From: Clostridium kluyveri
Lineage (GTDB): Bacteria > Bacillota > Clostridia > Clostridiales > Clostridiaceae
Assembly: GCF_001902295.1 (NCBI RefSeq)
Contig: NZ_CP018335.1
Location: forward strand, 3,906,001-3,970,000
DNA length: 64,000 nt
Reading direction: 5' to 3'
A program made the translations under genes and the position numbers. Shown here one piece after another: positions 35,398-44,199 of this stretch (its first letter is position 1; every line of letters begins with the position of its first letter). Below the pieces are notes generated by a model, which worked only from the letters and a program-made list of their open reading frames with translations, was not told the origin of the DNA and searched no databases.

Positions 35398-36414
35398 TTA
35401 TACGAATAAAAATCCGAAAGCATTAAATAAATATCCAATTATTATTATTCCGACAGATGCTATACCAACAAATATACTTAGTAATTTAGGTTTAACAACT
35501 TTGCTTAGCATTATTATTGATGGAAGTGAAAGTGTTGTAACTGCCATCATAAATGAAAGTACTGTACCTATTCCTACACCTTTGCCAAATAATGCTTCAG
35601 CTATTGGAAGTGTTCCAAAAATATCAGCATACATTGGTATTCCGACTACTGTTGCTATAAGTACTGAAAATGGATTGTTAGCACCAATAACATTTTGAAT
35701 TATTGATTCTGGAATCCAATTGTGTATTGCTGCACCTATTCCAACACCAATAAATACATATAGGCATACCTTTTTAATTATCTGTGTTACTTGATCTTTT
35801 GAATATGATATTCTTTCTTCTCTAGTTAACTCAATTATTTCAGCATTTACATTATCAATTTCTTTTACATAACTTTTTACATATTCTTCAAGTTTCAATT
35901 TATCAATAATTGTTCCGCCTATTACTGCAAGTATTAATCCTACGATTACATAAGCTATTGCAATCTTTGCTCCAAAGAATGACATCAATAAAAGCAATGA
36001 TGCTAAATCTACAAGTGGTGACGAGATTAAAAATGAGAATGTTATTCCAAGTGGTAATGCAGCTGAAGTAAATCCTATAAATATTGGAATACTAGAACAA
36101 CTACAAAATGGGGTAATTGTCCCAAGTAATGCTCCGAGTATATTTCCTTTTATCCCTTTTATATTCCCCAATATCTTTCTTGTTCTCTCTGGTGGAAAAT
36201 AGCTCTGGATATAGGATATTATAAAAATAAGCACCGAAAGCAATATAAATATTTTTATAGTATCATATATAAAAAAGTGAATACTTCCCCCAAGCCTTTC
36301 ATTAGTTGACAATCCAAAAACATTTTCAACTAATTTTTTTACTAAATTAGATAACCAAGTCATCTTTAACAATTGATCATTTAACCACTCAAATATTGTT
36401 GATAGTAAATCCAT
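35398..36414 (-). CDS. YraQ/ArsP-type permease (DUF318)
   Basis: A 338-residue membrane protein of about eight to ten helices with the family hallmark TPFCSCSSIPIFIGF (Cys-x-Cys in a membrane helix), followed by ALPLGITFSFLISSPLVD. Relatives export trivalent organoarsenicals (ArsP). A long cytosolic loop with charged residues (about 175-205) separates two halves. It follows arsR in one operon: arsR, permease, thioredoxin, two half permeases. The ligand here is inferred from context. Confidence 0.85.
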   Translation of the reverse strand: MDLLSTIFEWLNDQLLKMTWLSNLVKKLVENVFGLSTNERLGGSIHFFIYDTIKIFILLSVLIFIISYIQSYFPPERTRKILGNIKGIKGNILGALLGTITPFCSCSSIPIFIGFTSAALPLGITFSFLISSPLVDLASLLLLMSFFGAKIAIAYVIVGLILAVIGGTIIDKLKLEEYVKSYVKEIDNVNAEIIELTREERISYSKDQVTQIIKKVCLYVFIGVGIGAAIHNWIPESIIQNVIGANNPFSVLIATVVGIPMYADIFGTLPIAEALFGKGVGIGTVLSFMMAVTTLSLPSIIMLSKVVKPKLLSIFVGIASVGIIIIGYLFNAFGFLFV

Positions 36415-36448
36415 AACTAGTTCCCCTCCTCCCTATTCTATTAACTAC

Positions 36449-36811
36449 CTATACTTCTTTATTTTTAATTTGGCACATTTTTCTTTCCTTAATTTCATCA
36501 GCATATTTTAATCTTTCAAGATCATCCTTTATAACTTCATATTGACTAGAATTATCTATAATATTTTTTAAGATTTCTTTTAGCATTTCATTATTATTTA
36601 AATAGTAATATATAAATTTCTCTTTTCTTTCATCCTTTACAAATTCCATATCTCTAAGTTTTGCTAAGTGTTTTGAAATTTTAGGTTGAGATTCTTCTTC
36701 CAATATTCCTTGTAATTGACAAACACATAACTCTTTATTATATAGCAGAGTTAAAATCCTTAATCTTGTTTCATCTGATAATACTTTAAATAAATCTGTA
36801 AGTTTATACAT
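36449..36811 (-). CDS. arsR: ArsR family metalloregulator
   Basis: A 120-residue winged-helix repressor. ELCVCQL (about 31-37) is the As(III)/Sb(III)-binding ELCVCDL motif of ArsR, just before the recognition helix SQPKISKHLAKLRD. Binding of metalloid would release the operator. The frame extends 15 codons upstream, but AAAGGAAG fits the ATG at 36811. First gene of the arsenic-type operon, preceded by a palindromic operator. Confidence 0.93.
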   Translation of the reverse strand: MYKLTDLFKVLSDETRLRILTLLYNKELCVCQLQGILEEESQPKISKHLAKLRDMEFVKDERKEKFIYYYLNNNEMLKEILKNIIDNSSQYEVIKDDLERLKYADEIKERKMCQIKNKEV

Positions 36812-36848
36812 TTCTATACTTCCTTTCACTAGTATACATTTTAATCCA

Positions 36849-36880
36849 ATACTCATATACCCATATGGTTATATGAGTAT
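36849..36880. promoter_or_regulatory. ArsR operator
   Basis: Arms ATACTCATATA and its perfect complement (36849-36859, 36870-36880) enclose a 10-bp core that is itself mostly symmetric (CCATATGG). It lies about 40 bp before arsR, the standard position. The arms give the ATA-rich dyad typical of ArsR/SmtB sites. Confidence 0.8.
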
Positions 36881-37017
36881 ATTATTCCTTTATATCGGAT
36901 TTGTCAACTTATAAATTTAAATTTTACAATCCTAGTACTTTAAGAACTTTTCCATAGATCTTTATAAAGAATATAAAGACTAATAATATAACTCAAAAAT
37001 TAGTTTATTAGTTTAAG

Positions 37018-37132
37018 TGTAATTGAGGGTATGTTTGAAAATTTAGTTTATGATGGAATTGAGGATTTACTTAAAACATTAGAATATAATAACAAGATAC
37101 TGGTTGTTGCAACATCTAAACCTCAAGTATTT
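37018..37132 (+). pseudogene. HAD hydrolase (phosphoglycolate-phosphatase-like), N-proximal fragment
   Basis: It encodes GMFENLVYDGIEDLLKTLEY and ILVVATSKPQVF, the cap-to-core segment of Gph-type HAD enzymes with the motif II region (ATSK). The N-terminus with the catalytic DXD is missing; upstream sequence (36881-37017) is noncoding. A Tn3-type transposon interrupts it right after TATTT. The other part is at 42737-43067. Confidence 0.8.
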
Positions 37133-37206
37133 GGGGTACCGTCAGGAAAATGCGGATTTACAACGCTAAGCCCATTTTCAAGACGATTCCCCCATTTTTA
37201 ACAACG

Positions 37207-40173
37207 TTAAGAAAGTTTTAGTGGTCTTAAAGAATCTAATGAGATCACTTTCTCCGAATTAAAATGGTATTCTCCTAGTAAATTAATATGTTCCCAGCCT
37301 AAAGGTGACATATGGTGCAATAAATCTTCATTAAAACTACCTGTCCGTTTTTGATATTCAACTGCTTTTGTTAGATGTAGAGTATTCCAGATACTAATGG
37401 CATTGATAATTATGTTTAAAGCACTGGCCCTTTGAAGCTGATGTTGTATGGTTCGTTCCCTAAGCTCTCCTTGTTTTCCGAAGAAAATAGCTCTTGCCAG
37501 CCCATTCATGGCTTCACCTTTATTCAATCCTTTTTGTATTTTTCTTCTTAGCAATTCATCTGAAATGTAATTAAGAATAAAGATTGTTTTTTCTATTCGG
37601 CCCATTTCGCGTAAGGCTGTAGCTAAACTGTTCTGTCTTGCATAAGAACCTAATTTTCCCATAATAAGGGATGCTGAGACTGTTCCTTCTCTTATTGAAT
37701 GGGCTAATCGTAAAACATCCTCATAATTTTCTCCAATGACCTTTGTATTTATTTGTCCACGTAAAATAGCTTCTAGTTTTGGATACTCGCTTGCTTTATC
37801 TATTGTAAATAATTTTGAGTCCGATAAATCTCTTATTCTTGGAGCAAATTTAAATCCTAATAAATGGGTCAATCCGAAAATTTGGTCTGTGTAACCTGCT
37901 GTGTCTGTATAATGCTCTTCTATGTTGAGATCCGTCTCATGATGCAATAAACCATCCAAAACATGAATCGCATCTCGTGAATTAGTATGTATAATCTTTG
38001 TATAGTAAGAAGAAAATTGATCACTTGTAAATCGATAGATGGTAGCTCCCTTTCCAGTTCCGTAATGTGGGTTTGCATCTGCATGCAGTGATGAAACTCC
38101 TAGTTGCATTCTCATACCATCTGACGAGGATGTGGTACCGTCACCCCAATAGGAAGACAATTGCAATTTGTGATGAAAATTTACTAATACGGCTTGAGCT
38201 TTATTCATTGCGTCTTCATACATGCGCCATTGAGACACATTGGCTAGTTGTTTATATGTAAGTCCGGGTGTGGCTTCAGCCATCTTACTCAATCCAATAT
38301 TCATTCCCATTCCTAAAAGGGCAGCCATGATAATGATTGTTTCTTCTTTATCAGGTTTTCGATTATTAGAAGCATGAGTAAATTGCTCATGAAATCCCGT
38401 TATATAAGCAACATCCATGAGTAAATCAGTTAATTTTATTCTTGGCAGCATTTGATAAAGGCTCGCACTAAACTTTTTTGCTTCTTCTGGAACATCTTTT
38501 TCTAAGCGTGCAAGTGACAGCTTTCCTTTTTCAAGAGAAACCCCGTCTAACTTGTTGAAATTGGCAGCTAACCACCTTAACCTTTCGTTAAGGCTGCTGG
38601 TTCTCTCCGTCATATAATCTTCGAATGATAAACTAACTGATAATCTCGTATTCTCCTTCGTTTGGTTCCATGTATCTTCTGAAAACAAATATTCCTCAAA
38701 ATCTCTATACTGTCTGCTGCCGACAATGGAAACATCTCCTGCCCGAACATGCTCCCGAAGTTCTGTTAAAACAGCCATTTCATAGTAATGACGATTGATT
38801 GTTGTACCATCATCCTCGTATAAATGCTTTTTCCAACGTTTTGAAATAAAATCCACAGGCGAGTCATCAGGCACTTTTCGCTTTCCGGATTCGTTCATTC
38901 CTCGGATAATCTCAACAGCTTGTAAAAGTGGCTCATTTGCCTTTGTTGAATGAAATTCCAATACCCTTAATAGCGTTGGCGTATATTTTCTAAGTGAATA
39001 AAATCGTTTTTGCAGTAAGTCTAAATAATCATAGTCCGCAGGGCGTGCAAGCTCTTGAGCTTCTTCCACTGAAGAGACAAAAGAATTCCATTCAATAACG
39101 GATTCTAAAACCTCAAAAACGTCTAATTTTTCCTGTTTTGCTTTGATTAAAGCTTGTCCGATGTTCGTAAAGTGTATGACTTTCTCATTTAGCTTTTTAC
39201 CGTTTTGTTTCTGAATTTCCTCTTGAGCCTTACGGCCTTTTGATAACAGACTAAGTATTTGTCTGTCATGGATTTCAAAAGCTTTGTCAGTTAACTCCTG
39301 AGTAAGATGTAATAAATAGACGGTTAATATCGAATATCGTTTATTTTCTTGAAAGTCACGAAATGCATAAGGCTCATATCTTGAACCTAAACTAGATAGC
39401 TGTAACAGGCGATTGCGATGCAAATGACTAATTTTTACCGTCTCTAATTCTATTCCCCGTATGTATTCGAGTCGTTCTATTACTTTTAGAAATGTTTCGG
39501 GTGAAGGATGACCCGGTGCTTCCTTTAACCAACCCAATATCGTTTTATTGGATTCGGATGGATGCTGCAAAGTAATGATCCCTTCAAGTTTTACTTTTTG
39601 CTCATTTGTTAGGGACTGACTAACCGTATTAAATAGCTTCTTTTCAGCCATTGCTCTTGCCTCCCACACCATTCTCTCAAGTGTAGTGATAGCAGGCAGT
39701 ATGATTTTGTTTTTTCTTAGAAAGTCGATACATTCATGTAGCAGATGAATGGCATCGCCATTTTCCAAAGCCAATTGATAAAGATGCTTAAATGTTATTC
39801 GGTATTCTTTTAGGGTAAAAGTTACAAAATCGTATTCACTTCGAATTTCTTTCAAATGATCCCAAAGTGTATTTTCTCTTTGAGGATAAAGACTAAGTGA
39901 AGATGGACTGGCACCGATTTGTTTTAATATGTAATGTATGACTGAACCTGGGATGCTTTTGATATGAGTGTACGGCCAACCGGGATACCGAAGAACGGCT
40001 AATTGAACGGCGAACCCTAACCGGTTTTCTTCTCTTCTTCGTTTATTTATAATTTCTAAATCTCGTTTGGAAAAAGTGTAGTAGGTTCCTAGCACCCACT
40101 CATCTTCAGGAATTTGCATAAGAGCCTGTCTCTGTTCGGGTGTAAGCAATTCACTACCTCTTGCGATTTTCAT
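37207..40173 (-). CDS. tnpA: Tn3-family transposase TnpA
   Basis: A full-length 988-residue transposase. The N-terminal DUF4158 DNA-binding part starts LTPEQRQALMQIPEDEWVLG. The catalytic part has SYWGDGTTSSSDGMRM, DTAGYTDQIFGLTHLL and LNKGEAMNGLARAIFFGKQGE (DDE residues). It closely follows the Tn1546/Tn4430 lineage by pattern. No frameshift seen, so probably active. It shares only distant similarity with the broken TnpA at 11414. Confidence 0.95.
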   Translation of the reverse strand: MKIARGSELLTPEQRQALMQIPEDEWVLGTYYTFSKRDLEIINKRRREENRLGFAVQLAVLRYPGWPYTHIKSIPGSVIHYILKQIGASPSSLSLYPQRENTLWDHLKEIRSEYDFVTFTLKEYRITFKHLYQLALENGDAIHLLHECIDFLRKNKIILPAITTLERMVWEARAMAEKKLFNTVSQSLTNEQKVKLEGIITLQHPSESNKTILGWLKEAPGHPSPETFLKVIERLEYIRGIELETVKISHLHRNRLLQLSSLGSRYEPYAFRDFQENKRYSILTVYLLHLTQELTDKAFEIHDRQILSLLSKGRKAQEEIQKQNGKKLNEKVIHFTNIGQALIKAKQEKLDVFEVLESVIEWNSFVSSVEEAQELARPADYDYLDLLQKRFYSLRKYTPTLLRVLEFHSTKANEPLLQAVEIIRGMNESGKRKVPDDSPVDFISKRWKKHLYEDDGTTINRHYYEMAVLTELREHVRAGDVSIVGSRQYRDFEEYLFSEDTWNQTKENTRLSVSLSFEDYMTERTSSLNERLRWLAANFNKLDGVSLEKGKLSLARLEKDVPEEAKKFSASLYQMLPRIKLTDLLMDVAYITGFHEQFTHASNNRKPDKEETIIIMAALLGMGMNIGLSKMAEATPGLTYKQLANVSQWRMYEDAMNKAQAVLVNFHHKLQLSSYWGDGTTSSSDGMRMQLGVSSLHADANPHYGTGKGATIYRFTSDQFSSYYTKIIHTNSRDAIHVLDGLLHHETDLNIEEHYTDTAGYTDQIFGLTHLLGFKFAPRIRDLSDSKLFTIDKASEYPKLEAILRGQINTKVIGENYEDVLRLAHSIREGTVSASLIMGKLGSYARQNSLATALREMGRIEKTIFILNYISDELLRRKIQKGLNKGEAMNGLARAIFFGKQGELRERTIQHQLQRASALNIIINAISIWNTLHLTKAVEYQKRTGSFNEDLLHHMSPLGWEHINLLGEYHFNSEKVISLDSLRPLKLS

Positions 40174-40222
40174 TTAGCATCATCCCATTTCTGTAATTTT
40201 TCAATTTATTACTTCAATTATA

Positions 40223-40248
40223 TATCAATAGAGTGTACTCTATTGATA
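40223..40248. promoter_or_regulatory. Resolvase res subsite (perfect dyad)
   Basis: Twelve-bp arms (TATCAATAGAGT and its complement) flank GT, between divergent tnpA and tnpR. This is the size and form of a Tn3-type res subsite, most likely site I, where crossover occurs. The remaining subsites should lie within 40249-40320. Confidence 0.75.
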
Positions 40249-40320
40249 CAAGTATAGTAGACTGATAAAATAGTAGTTAAGAGTGTCTCATAAGACTTGT
40301 CTCAAAAATGAGGTGATATT

Positions 40321-40896
40321 TTGCGGAAAATCGGTTATATACGTGTCAGTTCGACTAGCCAAAATCCATCAAGGCAATTTCAGCAATTGAACGAAATTGG
40401 AATGGATATTATTTTTGAAGAAAAAGTTTCTGGAGCAACAAAGGATCGTGAGTAACTTCAAAAAATGTTAGAGGATTTACAGGAGGGTGACATTATTTAT
40501 GTTACAGACTTAACTCGGATCACTCGAAGTACGCAGGATTTATTTGAATTGATTGATTACATACGGGATAAAAAGACCAATTTAAAATCATTAAAAGATA
40601 CTTGGTTAGATTTATCAGAAGATAATCCATACAGCCAATTCTTAATTACGATAATGGCTGGTGTTAACCAATTAGAACGAGATCTTATTCGTATGCGTCA
40701 ACGTGAAGGGATTGATCTGGCCAAGAAAGAAGGAAAATTTAAAGGCCGATTAAAGAAATATCATAAAAATCATGCTGGAATGAATTATGCGGTGAAGCTA
40801 TATAAAGAAGGAAATATGACTGTAAATCAAATTTGTGAAATTACAAATGTGTCTAGGGCCTCATTATATAGAAAGCTATCAGAAAGGAGCAGTTGA
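40321..40896 (+). pseudogene. tnpR: Resolvase TnpR with an in-frame stop codon
   Basis: Starting with TTG behind GAGGTG, it reads a serine recombinase (GYIRVSSTSQNPSRQFQQL, catalytic Ser near residue 10). A TAA at codon 45 (40453-40455) stands where the family has Gln (CAA). The frame then continues intact: ITRSTQDLFELIDYI and a C-terminal HTH, ending at 40896. A start at 40465 would give 143 residues without the catalytic serine. Cointegrate resolution is therefore probably lost. Confidence 0.88.
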
Positions 40897-40959
40897 TGGG
40901 TTATACTAAAAATCGGAAAAATATAGTAGAAAATAAATTCCATATAGAGGTGGAATTAT

Positions 40960-41922
40960 ATGCCTAAAATTGACAATATACTAGCAATTCTATGGATGCT
41001 TAGTTCAGGTGAAAAAATTACTGCAAAACAAATTTCAGAAAAATTAGAGATGAATATAAGGACTGTGTATCGTTATATTGATACACTTTCAACAAGTGGC
41101 GTACCTATAATTTCAGAACCAGGACATAACGGTGGATACACTTTATTGAACAGTTTTATTGAAGCTCCTCTTTTTTTTGATTTTGAAGAGCAAACCTCAC
41201 TTTATCATGCTGCTGTTTTTGCAGAAGAAGCCGGATATTATGGTGGTGAAGCACTAAATAGAGCTATTTCAAAGCTAAGCAAATATTCAAATCAAGAGCA
41301 GGAAACAAAGATAAACCAACATTTAACCAGTCTTGAAGTAATAAGTCGATTAAGTTCCCTTTCCATGGAACCTTTCTTGAGGGAGTTGGAGAAGGCCGTA
41401 GCTGACGGATACACTGTAAAAATTCAATACCATAAAAGTGGCGAAGAGAAATCAAAGTATAGATTGGTTAATCCGTACAGAATTATTTATTGGAATAATA
41501 AGTGGTATGTGATTGGATTTTGTCACCTTAGGAATGATATCCGAAGTTTTAGAGTAGATCGAATTGAAAGTCTAATGCTAATCGAAAATAAGTTTAACCG
41601 GCCAGAAAACTTTTCAGCACGTGACTTTTTTATGAAAAACCTTCTTCCAACTATAGAAGATAAGGAAGGGATTATTTCTTTAGTTATTAATGGAAATACA
41701 AGGGCGTTGGATGATATTTGCCAACATTGGTTTTTAGGACATTATTTACAAGAACGGACTTCAAATCAAGCAGTATTTCTTCTTGAAAAAGATATGATAC
41801 ATACATATGTACCTTATTTACTTTTACCGTACGGTAAATCTATTCAAGTTATTGAGCCAATAAGTCTTAAGAAAAGACTTGTTGAAGTTCTGTCGGAATT
41901 AATAAAATTTTATCAAGTATGA
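40960..41922 (+). CDS. WYL-domain transcriptional regulator (YafY family)
   Basis: A 320-residue regulator: N-terminal HTH_11 (about 4-58, QISEKLEMNIRTVYRYIDTL), middle linker, then a WYL domain (about 135-215) with KSKYRLVNPYRIIYWNNKWY, and a C-terminal extension. WYL domains sense ligands, sometimes nucleic acids. RBS GAGGTGG. It is passenger cargo of the 5.6-kb transposon. A terminator separates it from the DJ-1 gene, its likely target. Confidence 0.9.
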   Translation: MPKIDNILAILWMLSSGEKITAKQISEKLEMNIRTVYRYIDTLSTSGVPIISEPGHNGGYTLLNSFIEAPLFFDFEEQTSLYHAAVFAEEAGYYGGEALNRAISKLSKYSNQEQETKINQHLTSLEVISRLSSLSMEPFLRELEKAVADGYTVKIQYHKSGEEKSKYRLVNPYRIIYWNNKWYVIGFCHLRNDIRSFRVDRIESLMLIENKFNRPENFSARDFFMKNLLPTIEDKEGIISLVINGNTRALDDICQHWFLGHYLQERTSNQAVFLLEKDMIHTYVPYLLLPYGKSIQVIEPISLKKRLVEVLSELIKFYQV

Positions 41923-41923
41923 T

Positions 41924-41958
41924 AACTTCCCTGACGTTAGCTGTCAGGGAGGTTATTT
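41924..41958 (+). terminator. Terminator after the WYL gene
   Basis: CCCTGAC pairs with GTCAGGG across a 7-nt loop, with further G-U pairing below, followed by TTATTTTAT. It starts right at the WYL stop codon. Confidence 0.75.
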
Positions 41959-41997
41959 TATAATAGGCTATATCAATTGTGATTGGAGTGTTATTGG

Positions 41998-42630
41998 ATG
42001 CAAACAAAAAAAGTTTATCTTTATGTATTTAATACAATGTCAGACTGGGAATATGGACATTTAATTGCTGAACTAAACTCAGGAAGATATTTCAAAAAGG
42101 ATTTAGCACCTTTAAAAGTAATTACAGTGGGAGCTAATAAAGGAATTATTACTACCATGGGAGGACTGAGCATAAAACCAGATATTTCCCTTGATGAATG
42201 TACTCTTGAGAGTAAAGATCTTTTAATTTTACCAGGAGGGACTACTTGGAGAGAAGATATTCATCAACCTATCTTGGAAAGAATTGGCCATGCATTAAAG
42301 GTTGGCACTATTGTTGCTGCAATTTGTGGTGCAACTGAGGGCCTCGCGAATATGGGATACCTAGATTCTAGAAAGCATACAAGTAATAACTTAGAGTATA
42401 TTAATATGGTATGTCCTAATTATAAAGGAGAAAAGTTTTATGAGTTGGGACCTGCGGTATCTGATGCGAATTTAGTTACTGCATCAGGAGTAGCTCCTCT
42501 GGAATTTGCGATGGAAGTACTGAAAAAAATAGATGTATTTACACCAGATACATTACATTCATGGTATAACCTAAATAAGACCCATAAACCTGAATACTTC
42601 TTCCAGTTAATGAATTCAATAAATAAATGA
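41998..42630 (+). CDS. DJ-1/PfpI family protein (type 1 glutamine amidotransferase-like)
   Basis: A 210-residue protein. The nucleophile elbow is AAICGATEGLA (Cys110), the DJ-1/PfpI signature. LLILPGGTTW and TASGVAPLEFAMEVL complete the fold. Family members include glyoxalase III/deglycase-like and protease-like enzymes, so activity cannot be chosen. GGAG fits the ATG at 41998 better than a TTG 15 bases upstream. Paired with the WYL regulator as transposon cargo. A terminator follows at 42641. Confidence 0.88.
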   Translation: MQTKKVYLYVFNTMSDWEYGHLIAELNSGRYFKKDLAPLKVITVGANKGIITTMGGLSIKPDISLDECTLESKDLLILPGGTTWREDIHQPILERIGHALKVGTIVAAICGATEGLANMGYLDSRKHTSNNLEYINMVCPNYKGEKFYELGPAVSDANLVTASGVAPLEFAMEVLKKIDVFTPDTLHSWYNLNKTHKPEYFFQLMNSINK

Positions 42631-42640
42631 AGTAACTGAA

Positions 42641-42689
42641 AAGCTCAATTTCTCTATTTTGATTTGCAGAGAAGTTGGGCTTTTTAATT
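42641..42689 (+). terminator. Terminator after the DJ-1/PfpI gene
   Basis: AAGCTCAATTTCTCT pairs with AGAGAAGTTGGGCTT (two mismatches or wobble pairs), followed by TTTAATTT, just inside the transposon's right end. Confidence 0.8.
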
Positions 42690-42736
42690 TGGAATTTCAT
42701 TAGCGTTGTAAATCCGCATTTTCCTGACGGTACCCC

Positions 42737-43067
42737 TATTTGCACAACAAATATTAGAGAAGTTTGATATTGCCAAATATTTCACGTATATTGCTGGAAG
42801 TAATCTTGATGGAACAAGAGTTAAAAAAGATGAGGTTATTCAATATGCATTAGAAAGCTGTAATATCACCAATTTACCAAAAGTAATAATGATATAGGGG
42901 ACAGGGAACATGACATTAATGGTGCAAAAAAGGTAAGAATAGATTCAATTGGTGTTCTGTACGGATATGGTGATAGGGATGAACTTGAAAAAGCAGGCAC
43001 AGATTTCATTGTTAATCTGGTAGTGGACAAAGTTTACTATAAAGTTAGTTCGGAATCTTCTTATTAA
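42737..43067 (+). pseudogene. HAD hydrolase, C-terminal fragment with a frameshift
   Basis: After the duplicated TATTT the frame continues AQQILEKFDIAKYFTYIAGS, then KKDEVIQYALESC and VIMI, then TAG. Reading from the next frame gives GDREHDINGAKKVRIDSIGV, the HAD motif IV (GDREHD). So beside the transposon the gene has a frameshift near 42893. It ends at 43067; a hairpin with T-run at about 43080-43122 follows. Confidence 0.8.
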
Positions 43068-43151
43068 GTTTAGTAACTAAGACCACATGATGGATATTAA
43101 TTCTACCATATGGTCTATTTTTATACATATAAATACTATATTCATAAATTA

Positions 43152-43204
43152 CCTTTATATAGTATATGCTTTTCAGTACATGACATGGCTGCTGGTATTA
43201 CCCC
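43152..43204 (-). repeat. Right terminal inverted repeat of the island
   Basis: The complement of the left end at 11304-11356 with two mismatches. TACTG follows directly at 43205-43209, the same pentamer that precedes the left end. Confidence 0.85.
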
Positions 43205-43351
43205 TACTGCTAAATTTTGACCGTTTGAATTATCGATCAAGAAAGAAATTGCATATGTCAATATTCCTATGGCAAAACCAATTCCCGCTGTTAATTGCGG
43301 CATTCTTGCATGACGCAAGTTGACTTTTGCCATTCCAAGTGTTGTTTTCAT
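43205..43351 (-). pseudogene. N-terminal part of the split ABC-2 permease
   Basis: Starting at ATG behind GGGGG it encodes KTTLGMAKVNLRHARMPQL, one membrane helix, then DNSNGQNLAV, and runs directly into the island's terminal repeat. The rest of the gene is at 10772-11303. It overlaps no other gene and lies 2 bp after the ATPase stop, so it was the third gene of a GntR-ATPase-permease-lipoprotein operon. Confidence 0.8.
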
Positions 43352-43353
43352 TA

Positions 43354-44199
43354 TTAATAATCCCCCTTTTCGTTGCCTACTAGTCCAACAAAGAAATCCT
43401 GTAAGCTCAAAGCAGAAATCCAAACATCCTTTTCATCAATACGTCTGTCAAAAATATACCGAGATAAATGATTACCTACTTTTGTTTCACCAATAACTCG
43501 TAAGCCATCTGTGGCAGCCTTTACAAGCTCTGCGGAACCTGTAACACAATATGCTTTTTCATCAATATTATTCATATCACAAAATAAGATAGGCGCTCCT
43601 TTATCTATGATGATAAGCTGTTCTGCCACTTTTGACATTTCATCAACAATGTGTGTTGATACAACAACAATTTTAGGTTTTTCCGCACAACTTTCCATTA
43701 ACATATCGTAGAAGGCCTTGCGCATAATTGGGTCGAAGCCGAGTACAGGCTCGTCAAGAAGTAGTGTGTTTTTACTTGAAGCCAACGCAATAAGTGTATT
43801 TACCATTGATTTCATGCCAAAAGATAATTGATTATATTTTTTATGAGTGTCCAACTTAAAACGCTCTGCCAAGTTTATCGCGAATGAATAGTCAAACAAT
43901 GGATTTATATTGGCAGCAGCATGAATTAACTCATTAAGCCGAATATTGAATTGTCTTGCATCCGCTTCTACAAAATGAATATCATTGGGCATATCCATCA
44001 TGTCTACTTTTTTTCCATTTATCTCAACTTCACCAGAGGTTGCCGCAATATGTCCTGCCATAGTTTTAAGCATGGTAGTTTTTCCTGCTCCGTTACGCCC
44101 AAGCAAACAATATATACCGGGTTCTTTAATTGAGATTGAAATATTATTAAGAGTCGTAAGTTTCCCATAGCTCTTTGTTACATTCTTAAATTCAATCAT
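43354..44199 (-). CDS. ABC transporter ATP-binding protein (YtrB-like)
   Basis: A 281-residue ATPase. Walker A is LLGRNGAGKTTML (about 34-46), the signature LSFGMKSMVNTLIALAS, and Walker B NTLLLDEPVLGFD. A C-terminal extension (about 205-281) is typical of exporters with GntR partners. Its permease is split by the island, so the transporter is probably dead although this gene looks intact. It overlaps the GntR gene by 8 bp. Confidence 0.9.
   Translation of the reverse strand: MIEFKNVTKSYGKLTTLNNISISIKEPGIYCLLGRNGAGKTTMLKTMAGHIAATSGEVEINGKKVDMMDMPNDIHFVEADARQFNIRLNELIHAAANINPLFDYSFAINLAERFKLDTHKKYNQLSFGMKSMVNTLIALASSKNTLLLDEPVLGFDPIMRKAFYDMLMESCAEKPKIVVVSTHIVDEMSKVAEQLIIIDKGAPILFCDMNNIDEKAYCVTGSAELVKAATDGLRVIGETKVGNHLSRYIFDRRIDEKDVWISALSLQDFFVGLVGNEKGDY

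Larger units (their letters stand above)
37133..42736. mobile_element. Tn3-family transposon of Tn1546/Tn4430 type, 5.6 kb
   Basis: Perfect 37-bp inverted ends (37133-37169 and 42700-42736) start GGGGTACCGTCAGGAAAATG. TATTT is duplicated on both sides (37128-37132, 42737-42741), and removing element plus one copy rejoins a HAD coding frame. Contents: tnpA, res, tnpR with a stop codon, a WYL regulator and a DJ-1/PfpI protein. G+C is higher than in the surroundings, so it arrived recently compared with its host DNA. Confidence 0.92.
11304..43204. mobile_element. Outer Tn3-family element / composite island, 31.9 kb
   Basis: Inverted termini (11304-11356 and 43152-43204) agree at 51 of 53 positions, begin with GGGG as in the Tn3 family, and are flanked by TACTG on both sides (11299-11303, 43205-43209). 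The insertion splits an ABC permease gene whose halves sit outside each end. Inside, next to the left end, are a full-length but frameshifted tnpA and a divergent resolvase gene. The rest is nested elements and cargo (arsenic set, nhaA, padR/ftsW-like, toroid protein). It may have moved as one unit or grown by later insertions; the TSD supports a single founding insertion. Confidence 0.8.
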
